NCBI RefSeq assembly: GCF_000002425.4
Contig: NC_037271.1
Location: forward strand, 7,367,800-7,431,799
Source of the DNA: Physcomitrium patens
Lineage: Eukaryota; Streptophyta; Bryopsida; Funariales; Funariaceae
DNA: 64,000 nt
Direction of reading: 5' to 3'
In this document: positions 47,231 to 60,053 of the stretch, in pieces
How the letters are laid out: the number at the start of each line of letters is the position of its first letter
How positions within the stretch are numbered: position 1 is the first letter of the stretch
Notes under the pieces: generated by a model
Databases searched by the model: none
Seen by the model: the letters and a program-made list of their open reading frames with translations, nothing else
What the model was told of the DNA's origin: nothing
Made by a program: the position numbers and the translations under genes

Positions 47231-48324
47231 ATTAATCCCCTTTCACTGATGTAGAACGTCTTTATTTTGCTCCTAATAGTATCTTTGAATTGTCTCTTGG
47301 AAATAGGTGAGATTTTGTACAAGTTTTTACATTGCATCGTGAATGTGACAACCTTTTTAAAGAACTTTGTATTGAAGTTGTCGACATCTACTGCCACGAT
47401 AAAAGTAGTGATGCTCCAAAATGATTTCTACTTCATATTTTTGTTAATCATCAATTATAATTGCTGATGGTAGTTGTTGGTATCAATTTAAAAAGTACTT
47501 TGGCTTGGTATAAAATTCCTTTAGTTACAAAATATGAAAGACTAAATAGATCCAAATATGTGCCAAAAGTTCAAGGCAATATGCAATATCAAAATTTACT
47601 ACAAAAATATAAAAAGATCTAAGCCATTGAGGTCTTAATTTATAAATTTGAGTTTACATAGCAAGTGGCAAGTTGGTATTGGAGAGTAACACTTGATCAT
47701 CTTTCCAAAAGGTCTTATGTTATCAATGGTTATCAATATACTACTTTTGTCAAATTTATGCAATAAAGAGGTGGTGTCGTGCCTCTTGTAGGATCATTAT
47801 AAGTCATTGTATAAATTCTTCTATTCTCGGATTGTTGGTATCAATGGAATGATAGAGAGTTCTTGGCATAATAAAATGCTCACCAATATTAAAGAAGAAT
47901 GGTGAATGATTGGACTTACTTGAATATTATCATTGTAAGCAAATTTCAAGGACGTCAAGTATTCATTCCAATCATTATGATAAATCACCACAAATGCTTG
48001 CAGTATATTTTCCAAGGTTTGATTTACACACTCTGTTTGAAGATAGAAGGTTTTAGACATGGCAAGTTGTGTGCCTCATAGCTTAAATAAAGCTTGCCAA
48101 ATTTTTTTTGTGAAGTATAGATATCGATCTAAAACAATGATTTGAGGCAATCTATAGTGATAAAAGACGATACCAAAGAAGACTTATACAAGCCTTGGGG
48201 CATCAATATCCAAGTGCACCATGGCCAAGTAAAGTTGCTTCAAGAGTCGATCCACAAAGACGACAATCGTAATATGATTGTAAAGCATTTCTAGTAAATA
48301 CATAATGATATCTATAGTCACTTA
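47231..48324 (-). pseudogene. E2b integrase remnant
   Basis: Minus: core pieces near 48100-48320 ('VTIDIIMYLLEMLYN', 'VVFVDRLLK'). Then at 47821-48060 'FYLQTECVNQTLENILQAFV' and 'DWNEYLTSLKFAYNDN' cover the catalytic Glu region, but the usual D-G-x-x-E-R stretch is degraded. A C-terminal end at 47200-47397 finishes at the stop just before the LTR. No chromodomain. Frames are broken. Confidence 0.8.
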
Positions 48325-48778
48325 CTTTTAATTTGCCATAGGTAATAAAATTAATAGCAAATTAGTCAAGAAGATCATCCATGCATGGAAGTAGATATGC
48401 ATTCTTCATAGTCTACTTGTTAAGGCCTTAATAGTTAATACAAAGGTAAAATCTACCATCTTTTTTGAGTGCAAAGAGTATAGGTGCTCCCTATAGTGAT
48501 ATGCTTTTTCAAATGAGATCTTTCTCTAAGAGTTTATCTAATGTCTTTTAGAGCTCTTCAAGTTATTTTAGTGCTAGGCAATAAATTGGTTGACTTACTG
48601 ATTTGGCTCCAAGCAATACTTCTATTTGAAAGGAGGTACTTCAATTAAGAGGTATATTACTAGATAGGTCAATTGAGAAGACATCTCGATATTTTTGTAT
48701 GAGTTACTCTGCTTGTTCTACTCCTTCAGCTATCTTGCCTACCATTGATGCAAGATTTGGAATCACCATATACATTGG
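48325..48778 (-). pseudogene. E2b reverse transcriptase N-terminal remnant
   Basis: The minus strand corresponds to the RT entry (LGAPxLF...[35 protein letters not shown]), homologous to the better-preserved 59702-59893 of E2c. It ends abruptly at the DLLD position, where the internal deletion begins. Confidence 0.75.
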
Positions 48779-50032
48779 TGTTAAATTGTAATTGCTTATA
48801 ATATGTAAAAATTAATTAGAACATATAATATGTTTATAAGTCTTGGTGTGTCTTAGAATGGTTTATAGATTAATTTAAAGAGAGTTGATATAAAAAAATT
48901 TACTTTATTTTTTTACTTATTATGATTTTGGTATTAAAAAAAAATATAAGACCTAAATATATAGTATGAAGCCTTGAGAGAAGGTGGAAGCCTAAGGATG
49001 AAAATCTAAACTAATAGGAGGCTAATTGAGAGGAATGAAAGCAAGGCATGGTCGGATGAAGTCAAAGAATAGAAAACTTCATCCCTATTGGTCGAATATC
49101 ATGCCTAATGGGCTTTGAGGAGGCTGCCTATGACCTTAATAAGGCATTTGGCACCTTCAAAGAGAGGATTTGGAAATTAGAAGATAGGATTGTAAATTTT
49201 AGAATTTGAACTATAATTTGTATCAAAAAATTAAAGGATTTGGAGTAAAGGTGAAGAAGTTATAGCCATTTAAAATTAAGGTATTAATTTAAGATATACT
49301 ATTATTCTTTTGAAAATATGACGAATTGTATTGGAGCTTTTGAAGTTTGAAAGGTGTAGCTAAAACAGTGATTTCTAAGCCTACATCTTTCATGAAAAAA
49401 TTATTACTTTTGGAGTTTATGTAAAAGAAATATAGGGAATTAAAAGCAGTACTTTTAAATCAAAGGTAGTAAGTGACTCGTTTTATTTATAGTAATGGTT
49501 GGAGCCATAACTTAAATTTTCAGACAAAATTTTATTTCAAACTTTTTGGAGAATATAATTTTTTGTGTTCAAAAGCTCTACATATAAATTTTGTGGCATT
49601 TGAGCTTATATTTTGTGTCATATGAAGAAAATTACATGCAAATGTATAAAGATAAGGATTTAAAGTGACTGTTAGGATTTTCAAGATATCTCAAGATCTA
49701 CAATGAATTTACAATTGAAGTTTATTGTAAAAGTTAATAAAAATACATTAGTATCTCATAAAAAAATTGAATTTGTTTGGATGGTCGGATTAAGAGATAT
49801 GATGTGTTGAAGTTTGAAAAAATTTTTACATAAGGATATATAAGATTTTAGAGGATTTTATCATATTTTGGATATTTTTGGTTGCTTGAGGCTTATGTAT
49901 TTAGTGTAATTTCTCAAAAAGAAAAATATTATATATAAACTTAGGGCCCCTCCTATTTTGAAGCTTAATTGAATAATTAGTGATAGCCAAAAGTCCAACA
50001 TTTTCTTGAAGCAAATTCTCTATACCTTGATA
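48779..50032 (+). repeat. Solo LTR B4
   Basis: 1254 bases, TGTTAAATTG...CCTTGATA, same family and orientation as B1. Uninterrupted host sequence is seen in E2c around 59490-59520. Confidence 0.78.
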
Positions 50033-50567
50033 CTAGTTACTTATATTATATTTGCTTCTTTATAAACGTTGTTCCTACAAGTAAGTCTTTGATTGCAAAT
50101 TATTTTTTTTCTTCACTTAATACAAAGATGCAAAGAGTCACTTTATATCCACCATCTTTGAAAGAGATTGTCCTAGATATCCAATCAACTTTACTAATTT
50201 TTTATTTTTAGGCATAGTATACTAAGGATAACATCATATGTTAGCTTTGTCACCTTGAACCTCTCTCTAAAGACATAGGTGTCAATCAACATCAAAATTT
50301 TTTTTTACATGTCTCACTCAATATATTTTCTTGGTCATATACAAGGTATGTACTTCCTCCCTTGATTGCTTTAATTTTAATTCCAAGCCAATCGATAAGT
50401 TTACTTGAGATATAATTTTTTGTAGAGCCATAATCTACAAGCACTTGATATGGTTGTCTTCTTAGTAGTTCTGTTAGATGCACTAGTCGATTCTTTTTAT
50501 AGTTGTTTGAAGCCATGTCATTTGTTTCTAAGAGACAATAGTTATATCTGGTACTTGCTTTCAACAC
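50033..50567 (-). pseudogene. E2b protease
   Basis: An open stretch at 50292-50567 (minus) includes 'RRQPYQVLVDYGSTKNYISS', a retropepsin active site (D-Y-G-S-T), then 'KLIDWLGIKIK'. Downstream is broken. The region at 50461-50488 is the intact version of the site where the inner element entered E2a. Confidence 0.82.
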
Positions 50568-51653
50568 CTTTATAGGGGAGCCTTCTTCTTCTACTTTGTC
50601 TCATTATTGACTAAGTAAGTTTTGAGATTGTGAATCCACCTTGTCTTGCTAGTACTTAAATTTTGACATTTTGGACAACTTCTTATTTAATGGCTTGACT
50701 TCCATCAATAAAAATACAATTCTTTTTGTACCAATATTTTTCATTTTTGTGGTAGCAATGATCTTTGTAGGGCATCATTCTGCATTGGTTTTGGTTGTTG
50801 TGTCATAGTATTAGATAGTGGCATAGGACTTCATGCTATAGGTCTTATTCTATGATTTCTAAAATCTGTAGCGTCGACCTTCTCTGCAATTCAAATTGCC
50901 TCTTCAAATATTTGTACATCCTTTAATTCTATCTCTTGCTCGATCTTAGATTTCAAACCTTATAGAAATCAATCTATTATCTCTGTTTTTGAAACATTGC
51001 TAATTTAGAGACATAGAAACTTGAATTAAGAGAAATAATCTTTCATTGATGTAATTTGTATAAGATTTACCAATTGATCGCATGCTATCTTCTCCACATT
51101 GATGGATCAAAATTAATTCCTAAACTGAGTCTCAAACTTCTATCAATCACAAAATCCACCTTGAGTTTCATACCTTTGAACTCAATGTTGCCACCAAATG
51201 GTTGCCGTATCTCTCAAATAGTTGGCGACATACATAATTTCTTCAATGGTATTTGTCCTAGATAGTTGGAGGTATTGTTGCATATTGAAGAGTCATTGAC
51301 ATACATCTTTATGTCTTGAAGTCTTAGCGTATGTACTAGGCATACTCAATTTTAGCCTAATAGATGATAACTCCCTTGTCCTCAAGGCTTCTATTTGCTC
51401 TTACAAAGAAGCCATCTGGCCTAAGAGGTGTTAAATTTGAGCTTCTATCTGGGATTGCTCTGCCATATCTGCCATGGTATAATTTCTCCATTAGATTTTA
51501 CTATTATAATACCTTTTCATTTCTTTGTTGACTTTTTAAGAATAGCTTGTGGTAGCCTCAATATAGTGCAATCACAACAACTTACCTTGGACTAGATGAT
51601 GACTATTGATATACTACCAAAAGTAAATAGTTTAACTTACGCTTTCATATCAA
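50568..51653 (-). pseudogene. E2b gag and primer-binding site
   Basis: Degenerate gag by homology with the other E2 copies. Next to the LTR (51641-51653, minus) TTGATATGAAAGCG matches the initiator-Met primer site TTGGTATCAGAGCG at most positions. No zinc knuckle is clearly readable. Confidence 0.65.
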
Positions 51654-52210
51654 TGAAATAGAATTAGTCTATTTCAAGTATATAAGACCCTTCTAATCTA
51701 TTGCAACATAAAACCTCATCACAAGATATGACAAAATAAATTAAAATTAAATTAAATAAAATTAAATAAAATAGAACACAGAAGACAAAACTGAGCAAAT
51801 AGAAATAAAGTAAAATAGAACTAAATAGGAAGATGCAAATCTAAACTTTACTAAGAGAGTAGGTTCAAAGCCATACTTGACTAAATATCCCAAAAGGCCT
51901 TGGCCAGTCCTATTTATACTTTGTTCTACCACCTTTGACTTTTTAAAATATTCTCAAATAGTGGATCTTATTTAAATAACCACTTTAAATTTTTTTTAGA
52001 AGGTTCTATAGTAGGTTCCACCTAGACAACTACACTATGCCTTTTTTAGAAGGTTCAATGGTAAATTCTACCTAAATAACTATCTTAAATTATTTTTAGA
52101 ATATTCTATAATAGATCCTATTTGGTCCATTAACCTAACTCCAATTCTAGAAACTTTGATGGTTTTAACTATCTATCTCTATACAAATATCTTATTTATA
52201 TTCTATTACA
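51654..52210 (-). repeat. E2b 5' LTR
   Basis: Read on minus TGTAATAGAATATAAATAAG...CTATTTCA, 557 bases. The LTR pair of E2b is strongly diverged, so E2b is much older than the inner element. Confidence 0.82.
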
Positions 52211-53690
52211 ATTGTTCTAATAGTAAAAAAAGATACCACAAAGTTTGATGATTAGTCATTGAAATTAGAGCCATATTTTATTGATGTCAAAGTACGAAAG
52301 ATATAGACTTTTATCCACTTATTTTGCAACTATTATGCCTTTAGTCTTGAAGATCTTAAAGATTACATAAGCAAATTTATTCACATCTAATCAAAAGATG
52401 ATCATTTAATCTTTCAATGATCATACAAGTTTAATGTCTCAAAAAAATGTAGTGTCTAAGTTCATTCACAAGAGTTATTGTTTGTAGGCTTAAATGATCT
52501 TTCCAATAGTAAGTATGCTTGTACTATAATCATACCTTCAAAAAAGGATGTTTTTGGTAATTAGACAATAAAATAAATATGTAAAGACTATTTTTAAATT
52601 AATTATAAGATCAAGTTTGATTGATATCTAATATCAATGCCAAAAACATTATTTGATCTAATAGGATTTTTGTAAGCATTTAGCATTTTGGATTTAAGAT
52701 TTCATTATCACCAATTACCATTATTTGTTCAAAATTAGGTAAAGACAATATTTTGGAGAGTTAATGAAGATGAAAAAGATCAACTCTATCATTAAAAATT
52801 TCTTCTATTTGATTCTAATAATGCACCAAATGAATTTCAATGGATCATGGATTGGATGTTATTTGGTTTTTTATTTTCTAGATACTACATTAATAATGTA
52901 ACCATTTTTAATACCAACCCAAAAAATTATATGAGACATTTATAAATAATATTTGAGCAATTATAGCTATAGTGATTATATTTAAATTATGAAAAGTTTA
53001 AATTCTTCCATAAATGGTTATCATATTTGAGTCACATGATTATTCCAAGAGGTCTTGGCATACAACAAGTAAAGGTAGATGCCTTGCAAAAAATCTCCAC
53101 ACTAAGTGATATTTTTTTGACTTGGGACTTTTTTTAAAGATAAAAAATTAATATTAAAGATTTATTAAAATATTTAGCTTGATTTCCAAGCTTTTAATTA
53201 TTTTCATAGACAATGATCAATTATGGACTTAGATTTATAAGCAAAAATATGAATTTGGTACATTAAAACAAAAATTGGATTCAATTCTAGTATTTTGACT
53301 TTTAGATATCATTAGATATTTTCAACTATACTTAGATTAGAATATAGTAGGATTGAAAACAATCTTAATACAAAAAGATGATATAGGACCAAAATATGTT
53401 ATTATATTTACTTTTAAAAGAAATAAAAATACAAATTCTAATTACTCATCTTATAAAGGAGAAGCTTTAGTAACGATTTGAATGATTGCTCAATTTTGAC
53501 TTTACTTGTATGGTCCATAATTTATATTGGTAATTAATTATCAATCTTTGAAATGACTTATGATATTAGATAAGATTACTACCAAGCTTGCAAGATGGAC
53601 TTTATTTTTTTAAGAATATAATCTTAAGATTGTACATTAGACAAGTATTATTAGTTTAGATGTAAGTAAATTTTCTTGTAAAAAAAGACT
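52211..53690 (+). pseudogene. E3 reverse transcriptase-RNase H remnant
   Basis: Plus: 'TIIIPSKKDVFGN', 'YLISMPKTLFDLIGFL', 'FSILDLRFHYHQLPLF', 'FWRVNEDEKDQLYH' and 'SNNAPNEFQWIMDWMLFG' trace an RT palm. The catalytic YIDD box near 52875-52910 reads Y-I-N-N. RNase H follows ('QKDDIGPKYVII', 'NSNYSSYKGEALVTI', 'DKITTKLARWTLFF', 'IVH-stop-TSIISLDVSKFS'). This RT type is distinct from those of E1, E2 and the inner element. It joins E3 upstream parts once E2b is removed. Confidence 0.85.
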
Positions 53691-54779
53691 ACAAGAAAGA
53701 GAAAGCACAACAATAATAAAATTCTATACATAAAGAGAAAATAAAAGATATTTTTGCAAAAAAAGAGATTTTATCAAAGAAATAAGAAAGGCCATTGCTT
53801 ATTTATTATAATCAAATGTTGAGATTGCTACAAATTTAGAGAAGAAATTAGAAGAACATATTATAGGTGAAAAGGTTGAATTTATAATTAATAAAATATT
53901 AGAGTGATGATAGGAGATGTTATTTATAAATAATATTTCTTTGTATAAGATATGTCTACATATCCTATTATATTGTAACAACCATATATTACTACCACAA
54001 AAATAGAAAAAAAAAATATAGATGATAATTTAGCCTATACAAGAATAAGAAGTCAAAATGAAAAATAATTAATTAATTAATTAATTAATTATTTGTACAA
54101 TTATGAAAAAAATTTCTATAAGTTGAAAAACAATTCTTATCAAATATAAATTTTGAAGACCTTCAGAGTTTTTACTACACACCACTACAAAGCAAGATTA
54201 TAATGGATTAAAAAAAAAAATGCTCCTACTTAGTCTAAAAGAGGAGCTATTATCCACTAGACTTATTGGAATAACATAAGATTATTTATTATCATTTAAG
54301 AATATTGATAAGATGAAAAATATAGATAAATATTACATAAAAAATATTAAAAAAAAATGATAAATTGATTAAAAATGAATTTATTTTAAGAAAATCTTAA
54401 AAATTAGGATTAAAAAATAAAATAAAATAATTATTTTAATTATTTTAATATAAATTTTAAAAAAGAATAGAATTATTAATGTATGTTTAAAGAATTTTAT
54501 AATAAAATTTAAAGATTTATAGAAAATTTAAGTAGCCAAAAGGTACTTGTTGAAACTAAGTAAAAATCAAGGCAAAAAAAGATTAAATTAATGGCTTCTT
54601 GACTACCATCAGATTGTGAAGAAAATGTGAATAGAATATCTATGCAGCCAAATTTTAGGGATCCTAAAAAGATAGGGCATGAATTTATAGATGCTACATT
54701 AGATAAATTAAATATTAGATGTAATGGATTTTTAACAAAATATAAAAAAAAATCTAGAAACATGCATTCACAATATGAA

Positions 54780-56050
54780 AAGGCTTTTAAATTTTAAGTA
54801 CATAGAATTGGATGCATTGATCTAAGTATTAAAGCACCTATGATTATTTTTACTATTCCTCATAAATCATAGAATTTGCGACTAAATTCAATAAAAAAAA
54901 AAACACATTTATCCAAGCTATTAGATTTATTCAATGAAACATTAAAAAAGGGATTTTGAAACCATCTATGGTATCTTATTCTAATCAATGGTTTACAATA
55001 TCAAAGAAAAATAAAACAATGAGATTTATGAAAGACATGCAACTTGTGAATTAAGTAATTATTATAAATATGGATTCAAGTTCAATTATGGATGAATTTG
55101 TAAAAGCATTTATTAAACAATTGATATATTCAGTAGGTGATTTTTACTTAAGATATGCCATTCTCAGACATTCTTAGACATTCTTAGACAATGTTTCAAT
55201 TAAAAGATGTGCAAAAGAAGAGAAAGATAAAACATTGGATCAAAAGGATTGTCAAAGATTTGTTGCAAATCATATCATGAATTGTGACAAGATTTTATCA
55301 TGGTTGGAAGAGATACATTTGACCTTATTAGGAATAAAGTCTATATTTAGAATAAATAAAATAATTTTTATTGAGTACATGTATAAATCACATAGACATA
55401 AATAAAATATTGAAAAAAAATTTATTATTAAAAAAATGAAAAAATGAGCAAACATAATAGAAATTAGACAATTTTTTAGAGCATATATTTTCTATTATAT
55501 ATGGATATCTCATTTTTTACATGCAACAAATTTATTGTATGATTTCTTAAGAAAGAATCAAAAAATTTAATGGAAAATAAAATAAAGAAAAATTATAGAA
55601 AAATTGAAGAAACTTCTTTTTTTACCTCCAAATTTAAATTGAATTATAAATATAGAAGGCCAATGATATTAACAATCGATATAAGTCCAATTGAAATAGA
55701 TTGAGCAATTGGACAAGATGATAAATAAGATAATAGATATGTAATAATTTTTGGAATAAAGATTTTGAATATTACACAAATAATATATACATAAATCAAA
55801 AACACATTATAGAATATAGTAATAGCTATGAAAAATAAAAAAGATTACTTAATTGGTACATTGGTAGAAATTGAAATAAATTATCTACATTATTGGACAT
55901 GATTATAAGTTGTTCAAATTTTGATATTATTATATTAAGATAGACAGCATATATCAAATTTAAAAATCCAAAATTAAGCTTATTACAAAAAAAGATAATT
56001 TAGTTGCAAATATTTTATCAAAAATAAAGTATTATCATGAAAAATATATA
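54780..56050 (+). pseudogene. E4 reverse transcriptase-RNase H remnant
   Basis: Frames match the inner RT: 'CIDLSIKAPMIIFTIPHKS', then 'FLDNVSIKRC' (catalytic box L-D-N in place of L-D-D). Between 'VGDFYLRYA' and this box about 60 codons are deleted, and a 12-base unit (CATTCTTAGACA type) is repeated three times at the junction (55160-55195). An RNase H remnant follows to about 56050. Confidence 0.8.
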
Positions 56051-56079
56051 ATTGATGTGGATGTAAAATTTTATATTAA

Positions 56080-57290
56080 GACATTATCAAAAACAAAAAG
56101 ATGTATATGAGAATATACCATTAGAATTATTTTTAAGAGGTTTATATGAAGACAAATAGAAAGATGTTAAAAAGTATCTAAACATATTAAAGCAATAAGA
56201 AGGTTAGATAGAATAAGAATTTGAAAAAATCTATAAGAAAGCCTATGGGTATTTTTTGTGATAGATATTTATAGAAGCATCCAAAGAAGAAAAAAATATA
56301 TCTTAATAAGTGATATGTTATTTAAAAGCTCAATAAAAGATTATCAAGGAATTCCATGAGAATTTATAGGACGCAGAAGAATTTAAGCAAGTTGTATTAA
56401 GTTGAAAGAAAAATATTGGTAGAAAAGCATGTATAAAGATGTAGCTGATTTAATAGGACTATGTGTAATTTATCAACTTTATTCTAAAATTTAGCATTAA
56501 GATGGATTACATCCAACTTAGTTTTTAGTCCTACTTTATAAGTGGATAGTGGATTTAGTGGCAATACCTATAGGACTCGGTCAAATGAAGTATTTGATAC
56601 TTGTTCATGAAGATTTATTAAATATGGTTGAAAAAAAAAGTATTAAGAATAAAAAGTATTAAAAATATATGTTGATTATTCTTAAATATATATTATTTAT
56701 TGCTATGATTTTATTAAAAAATTACTATAGATAAAAATGAATTGGATGAAAAAAAAGTAAGTAAATTTTTTGGTAGGTTAGAAATTAAACTTTCTTTGAC
56801 AACAACATATAATCCAAAAGATAATAAGAAGAATGAGCATAGACATTCACCTATTGTTAAGGCATTAATAAAGGCATGCAATGGCAAAGTACATCAATGG
56901 CCTAAACTACTATCATTTGGATTATAGATAGATCACATAACTCATAATGCAATAATTAATTATATGCCTTTTAAGTTAACACATGGATAAAAGTCAATTA
57001 TACCAATCAAAAAAATAATACAAATATAGAAATTGTTACTTTGGAAGGATGACTTTAATAAAAAAGAGCTTTTAGTATTATAAATTAAACAATTGAAAAG
57101 AAGACGTGACAATATTAAAATAGCAATAAAAAAGTTGAAAGAAAGAAGAAAAAAGAATAAATAAAGATTTAATAAAATATATTGACTATAGCTTCAAAAA
57201 ATTGAAGAAGTTAATTGAATCTTAATTTTCTTTGGTTTATGTCAATATTAAATAAAATCATAGGTACATGCCTGAAAATATACATGTTGA
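56080..57290 (+). pseudogene. E4 integrase remnant
   Basis: Open stretch 56742-56927: 'KFFGRLEIKLSLTTTYNPKD' and 'NEHRHSPIVKALIKACNGKV', colinear with inner integrase residues 158-200; the catalytic Glu region reads K-N-E-H-R-H. Upstream and downstream are full of stops. Confidence 0.85.
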
Positions 57291-57299
57291 AAGGAGGTG

Positions 57300-57366
57300 G
57301 ATATTGTGTAGTAATACTACTATTAGGTAAAAGAAAAAATAAAAGATTTTATTATAGAAAATTTTA
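57300..57366 (+). repeat. E4 3' LTR stub
   Basis: TATTGTGTAGTAATACTAC matches the inner LTR start TGTCGTGTTGTAACACGAG position for position, with transitions at most differences. Cut by E2c. Confidence 0.8.
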
Positions 57367-57876
57367 TATAACATGATATAGATAAGATATTTGTATTGTT
57401 AAATATGGATAGATATTTAGAATCATGTTTGAGAAGTTACAAAAGTTTCTAGAATTGATATTAGCTTAGTGGATCATATAGGATTTACTATGTAACATTC
57501 TAAAAAGACTTTAGGATAGTTATCTACATGAGGCCTACCATAGAACCTTCTAAATAAAATTTAAGGTAATTATCTAAGAACATTCTAGAAAGTTCAAGGT
57601 GGTGGAATAAAGTATAAATAGTATAAGTTAGGGCCTTTTAGAGAATTTGGTCAGATATGGCTTTGTATCCTTTCTCTTAGTAAAATTTGGTTTTACATCT
57701 TTTTATTCAATTCTATTTTGCACTATTTCTATTTACTCAGTTTTGTCTTTTATGTCCTATTCTATTTAGTTCTGTTTAATATTATTCTGGTCTATTTTGT
57801 CATACTTTGTGATGATACTTTTTGTTATTGTGGATTAAAAGGATCTTAGAATTTGAAATAAACTGGTTTTATTTCA
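57367..57876 (+). repeat. E2c 5' LTR
   Basis: TATAACATGATATAG...TTTTATTTCA, 510 bases, homologous to the other E2 LTRs. Confidence 0.83.
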
Positions 57877-57877
57877 T

Positions 57878-57891
57878 TGATATTAGAGTGG
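57878..57891 (+). other. E2c primer-binding site (initiator Met type)
   Basis: TGATATTAGAGTGG matches TGGTATCAGAGCG with three transitions, right after the LTR. Confidence 0.75.
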
Positions 57892-59560
57892 AAGTTAGAC
57901 TATTCTTTGGTAGTATATTCATAGTTATTATCTAATTTAAGATCAATTTTTATAATTATATGATGTATTGAGTTGAAGATACTATGAACTACTCTTAGAA
58001 AGTCAACTATAAAGTAAGAAGGCATTATAATAATAGAATCAAGCAAAGAAATTATACCATAGGAGATATGGAAGAACAATCTTAGATAGAAGCTCAAATA
58101 TAATACCTCTTAGGCCAAATAGCTTCTTTATAAGTGCAAATAGAAGCCTCAAGGGCAAGGAAGTTAGCATTTGCTAGGCTGAAATTGAGTAAGCTTAGTA
58201 CATACTCTACAACTTCAAGATAAGAAGATGTATATCAATGACTCTTCAATATGCAACAATACCTCCAACTATCTAGAACAAATACCACTGAAGAAATTAT
58301 ATATATAGCCAATTATTTGAAAGATGTGGCAGTTATTTAGTAGCAACATTGAGTTCAAAGCTATGAAGCTGAAGGTAGATTTTGTGATTAGTAGGAGTTT
58401 GAGACCAACTTTAGGAATTAATTTTGATCCATCAATGTGGAAAAGATAGAACGTGATCAATTGGCAAATCTTACACAATCTAGGTGAGTGTAAGATTATG
58501 CCTCTTGATTCAAGTTCCTATGTTTTTAAATTGAGAATGTTTCAGACATGGAGATAATAGATCAATTCCTACGAGGTTTGAAACTTGAGGTCTAATAAGA
58601 AGTAGAAGTAAGGGATCCACAAATATTTGAAGAGGCAATTTGAATTACAAAGATGGTCGATGCTATAGATTTTAGAAATTATGGAGTAAGATCTATAGCA
58701 CAAAGTCCTATACTACTATCTAATATTATGACACACAACCAATACCAATAGAGATTGATGTCCTATAAAGATCATTAACACTACAAAAATAACAAATATT
58801 AGTTCAAAACGGATTGTATTTTTATTGTCAAAAGCTAAGCCATCAAATTTGAGGTTGTTCAAAATATCAAAATTCAAGTACGAATCAAATGAGGTGGATT
58901 TATAGTCTCGAAATTCACCCAGTCAATAATGAAATAGAACAAGAAATTGAGGCTTCTCAATAAAGGCACTGAGGGCCAATACTAGAGATAACTATTGTCT
59001 GTTAGAGACAAATGGCATGGCCTCAGAGAACTATAAAAAGAATTAATTGATGTATCTAATGAGCCTATTAAGAGAAAAAATATATCAAGTACTTATAGAT
59101 TGTAGCTCTATGAAAAATTTCATGTCAATTGAAATTGCCAAGTGATTTAGAATTAAAACTAAGATAATCAAAAGAAGGAATATATGCCTTGCAAATGTCT
59201 TAAAGAACGTATTGAGTGAGATATGTGAAGAAGAAACCTTGAAGATGACTTACATCTACATCTTAAGAGAGAGTTTTAAGATAAAAAAGCTAAAATATAA
59301 TATTATTCTTAATATTCCAGGGCTAGAGGTGAAAAATAAGCAAGTTGATTGGATAGCAAGGACAATCTCCTTCAAAGATAGTGGATGCAAGGTGACTCTT
59401 TTTATCTCAATATCAAGTAAGGAAGAAAAATAATCTATAATTAAAGGCTTATGTATAGAGACGACCTTTTTCAAGAAAAAAATACAATATAAGCAACAGG
59501 TATATATGATGGTTTTAAATCTTGCATCAGCAGTAGAAAAGAGAGCTAAAAGAATAAAAT
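57892..59560 (+). pseudogene. E2c gag-protease remnant
   Basis: The gag region is broken by stops. The protease near 59085-59130 reads 'VLIDCSSMKNFMSIEIAKWF', the retropepsin active-site position with D-C-S-S. Open stretch 59212-59433 covers its C-terminal part. This is the least interrupted copy of the E2 protease-RT linker and was used to place LTRs A4 and B4. Confidence 0.75.
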
Positions 59561-60053
59561 GGATAAATCAAGTGATATGAAAATATCAAGATATGGCATG
59601 CCTCCTAATCAAGGTATCTTTTTTCAAATAAAAATATTACTTGGAGCCAAACTAGTAAGTTGATCAATTTATTACCTAACACTAAAAGAACTTGAAGAAC
59701 TTTGGAAGATATTAGACAAACTCTTAGAGAAAGGCCTCATTTGAAAAAACACATCACCATGGGGGCATCTATACTCTTTGCATCTAAGAAGAATGATGGA
59801 CTTTGGCTTTGCATTGACTATGAAGGCCTTAATAAGCAAACTATTAAGAATGCATATCTACTTCCATGCATAGATCTTCTTGACCAACTTTGAAGTACGA
59901 CCATCTTTAGTAAGTTGGATCTTTAGAGTGGCTATTAGCAAAGACCTACTACAAGAGGAAATATAGAGAAGACATCATTTTGTACATACTAAAGATATTT
60001 TAAATAATTGGTTTTATCTTTTGGCATTACCAATATACCAACTTTTTTCATAG
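59561..60053 (+). pseudogene. E2c reverse transcriptase, first part
   Basis: Open stretch 59702-59893: '[20 protein letters not shown]' and '[20 protein letters not shown]', the RT finger/palm entry. It continues with 'SKLDL' and 'TFFI', then is broken by LTR C at 60054. Confidence 0.85.

Larger units (their letters stand above)
46685..52210 (-). mobile_element. E2b: degenerate Ty3/gypsy element nested in E3
   Basis: Minus-strand element with both LTRs (51654-52210 and 46685-47230), a decayed initiator-Met primer site, gag, protease, part of RT and part of integrase. An internal deletion joins RT near the 'DDLLDQ' position directly to the integrase core (near 48325), removing the RT palm, RNase H and integrase N-terminus. 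Solo LTR B4 is nested. The flanks AGTGC and ATTGT may be a decayed target duplication. It supplies the empty site for the inner element. Confidence 0.85.
39850..53690 (+). mobile_element. E3: gag-protease-methyltransferase-RT retroelement, split
   Basis: Plus-strand domains in order are Gag with two zinc knuckles, retropepsin, a cytosine-5 DNA methyltransferase-like domain, an unknown linker, reverse transcriptase and RNase H. Solo LTR D (about 43440-45914) and element E2b (46685-52210) are nested within it. No integrase or LTR of E3 is identified. I recall this protease/RT family from bryophyte and charophyte sequences. Heavily decayed. Confidence 0.75.
53691..57366 (+). mobile_element. E4: decayed relative of the inner element, 5' truncated
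   Basis: It begins inside gag-protease ('AIAYLL-stop-SNVEIATNLEKK', matching inner 25200-25300) directly after E3 RNase H. It continues through RT and integrase and ends with the polypurine tract GGAGGTGGA and the first 67 bases of an LTR (57300-57366), where E2c has inserted. The 5' LTR and most of gag are missing. Confidence 0.85.
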
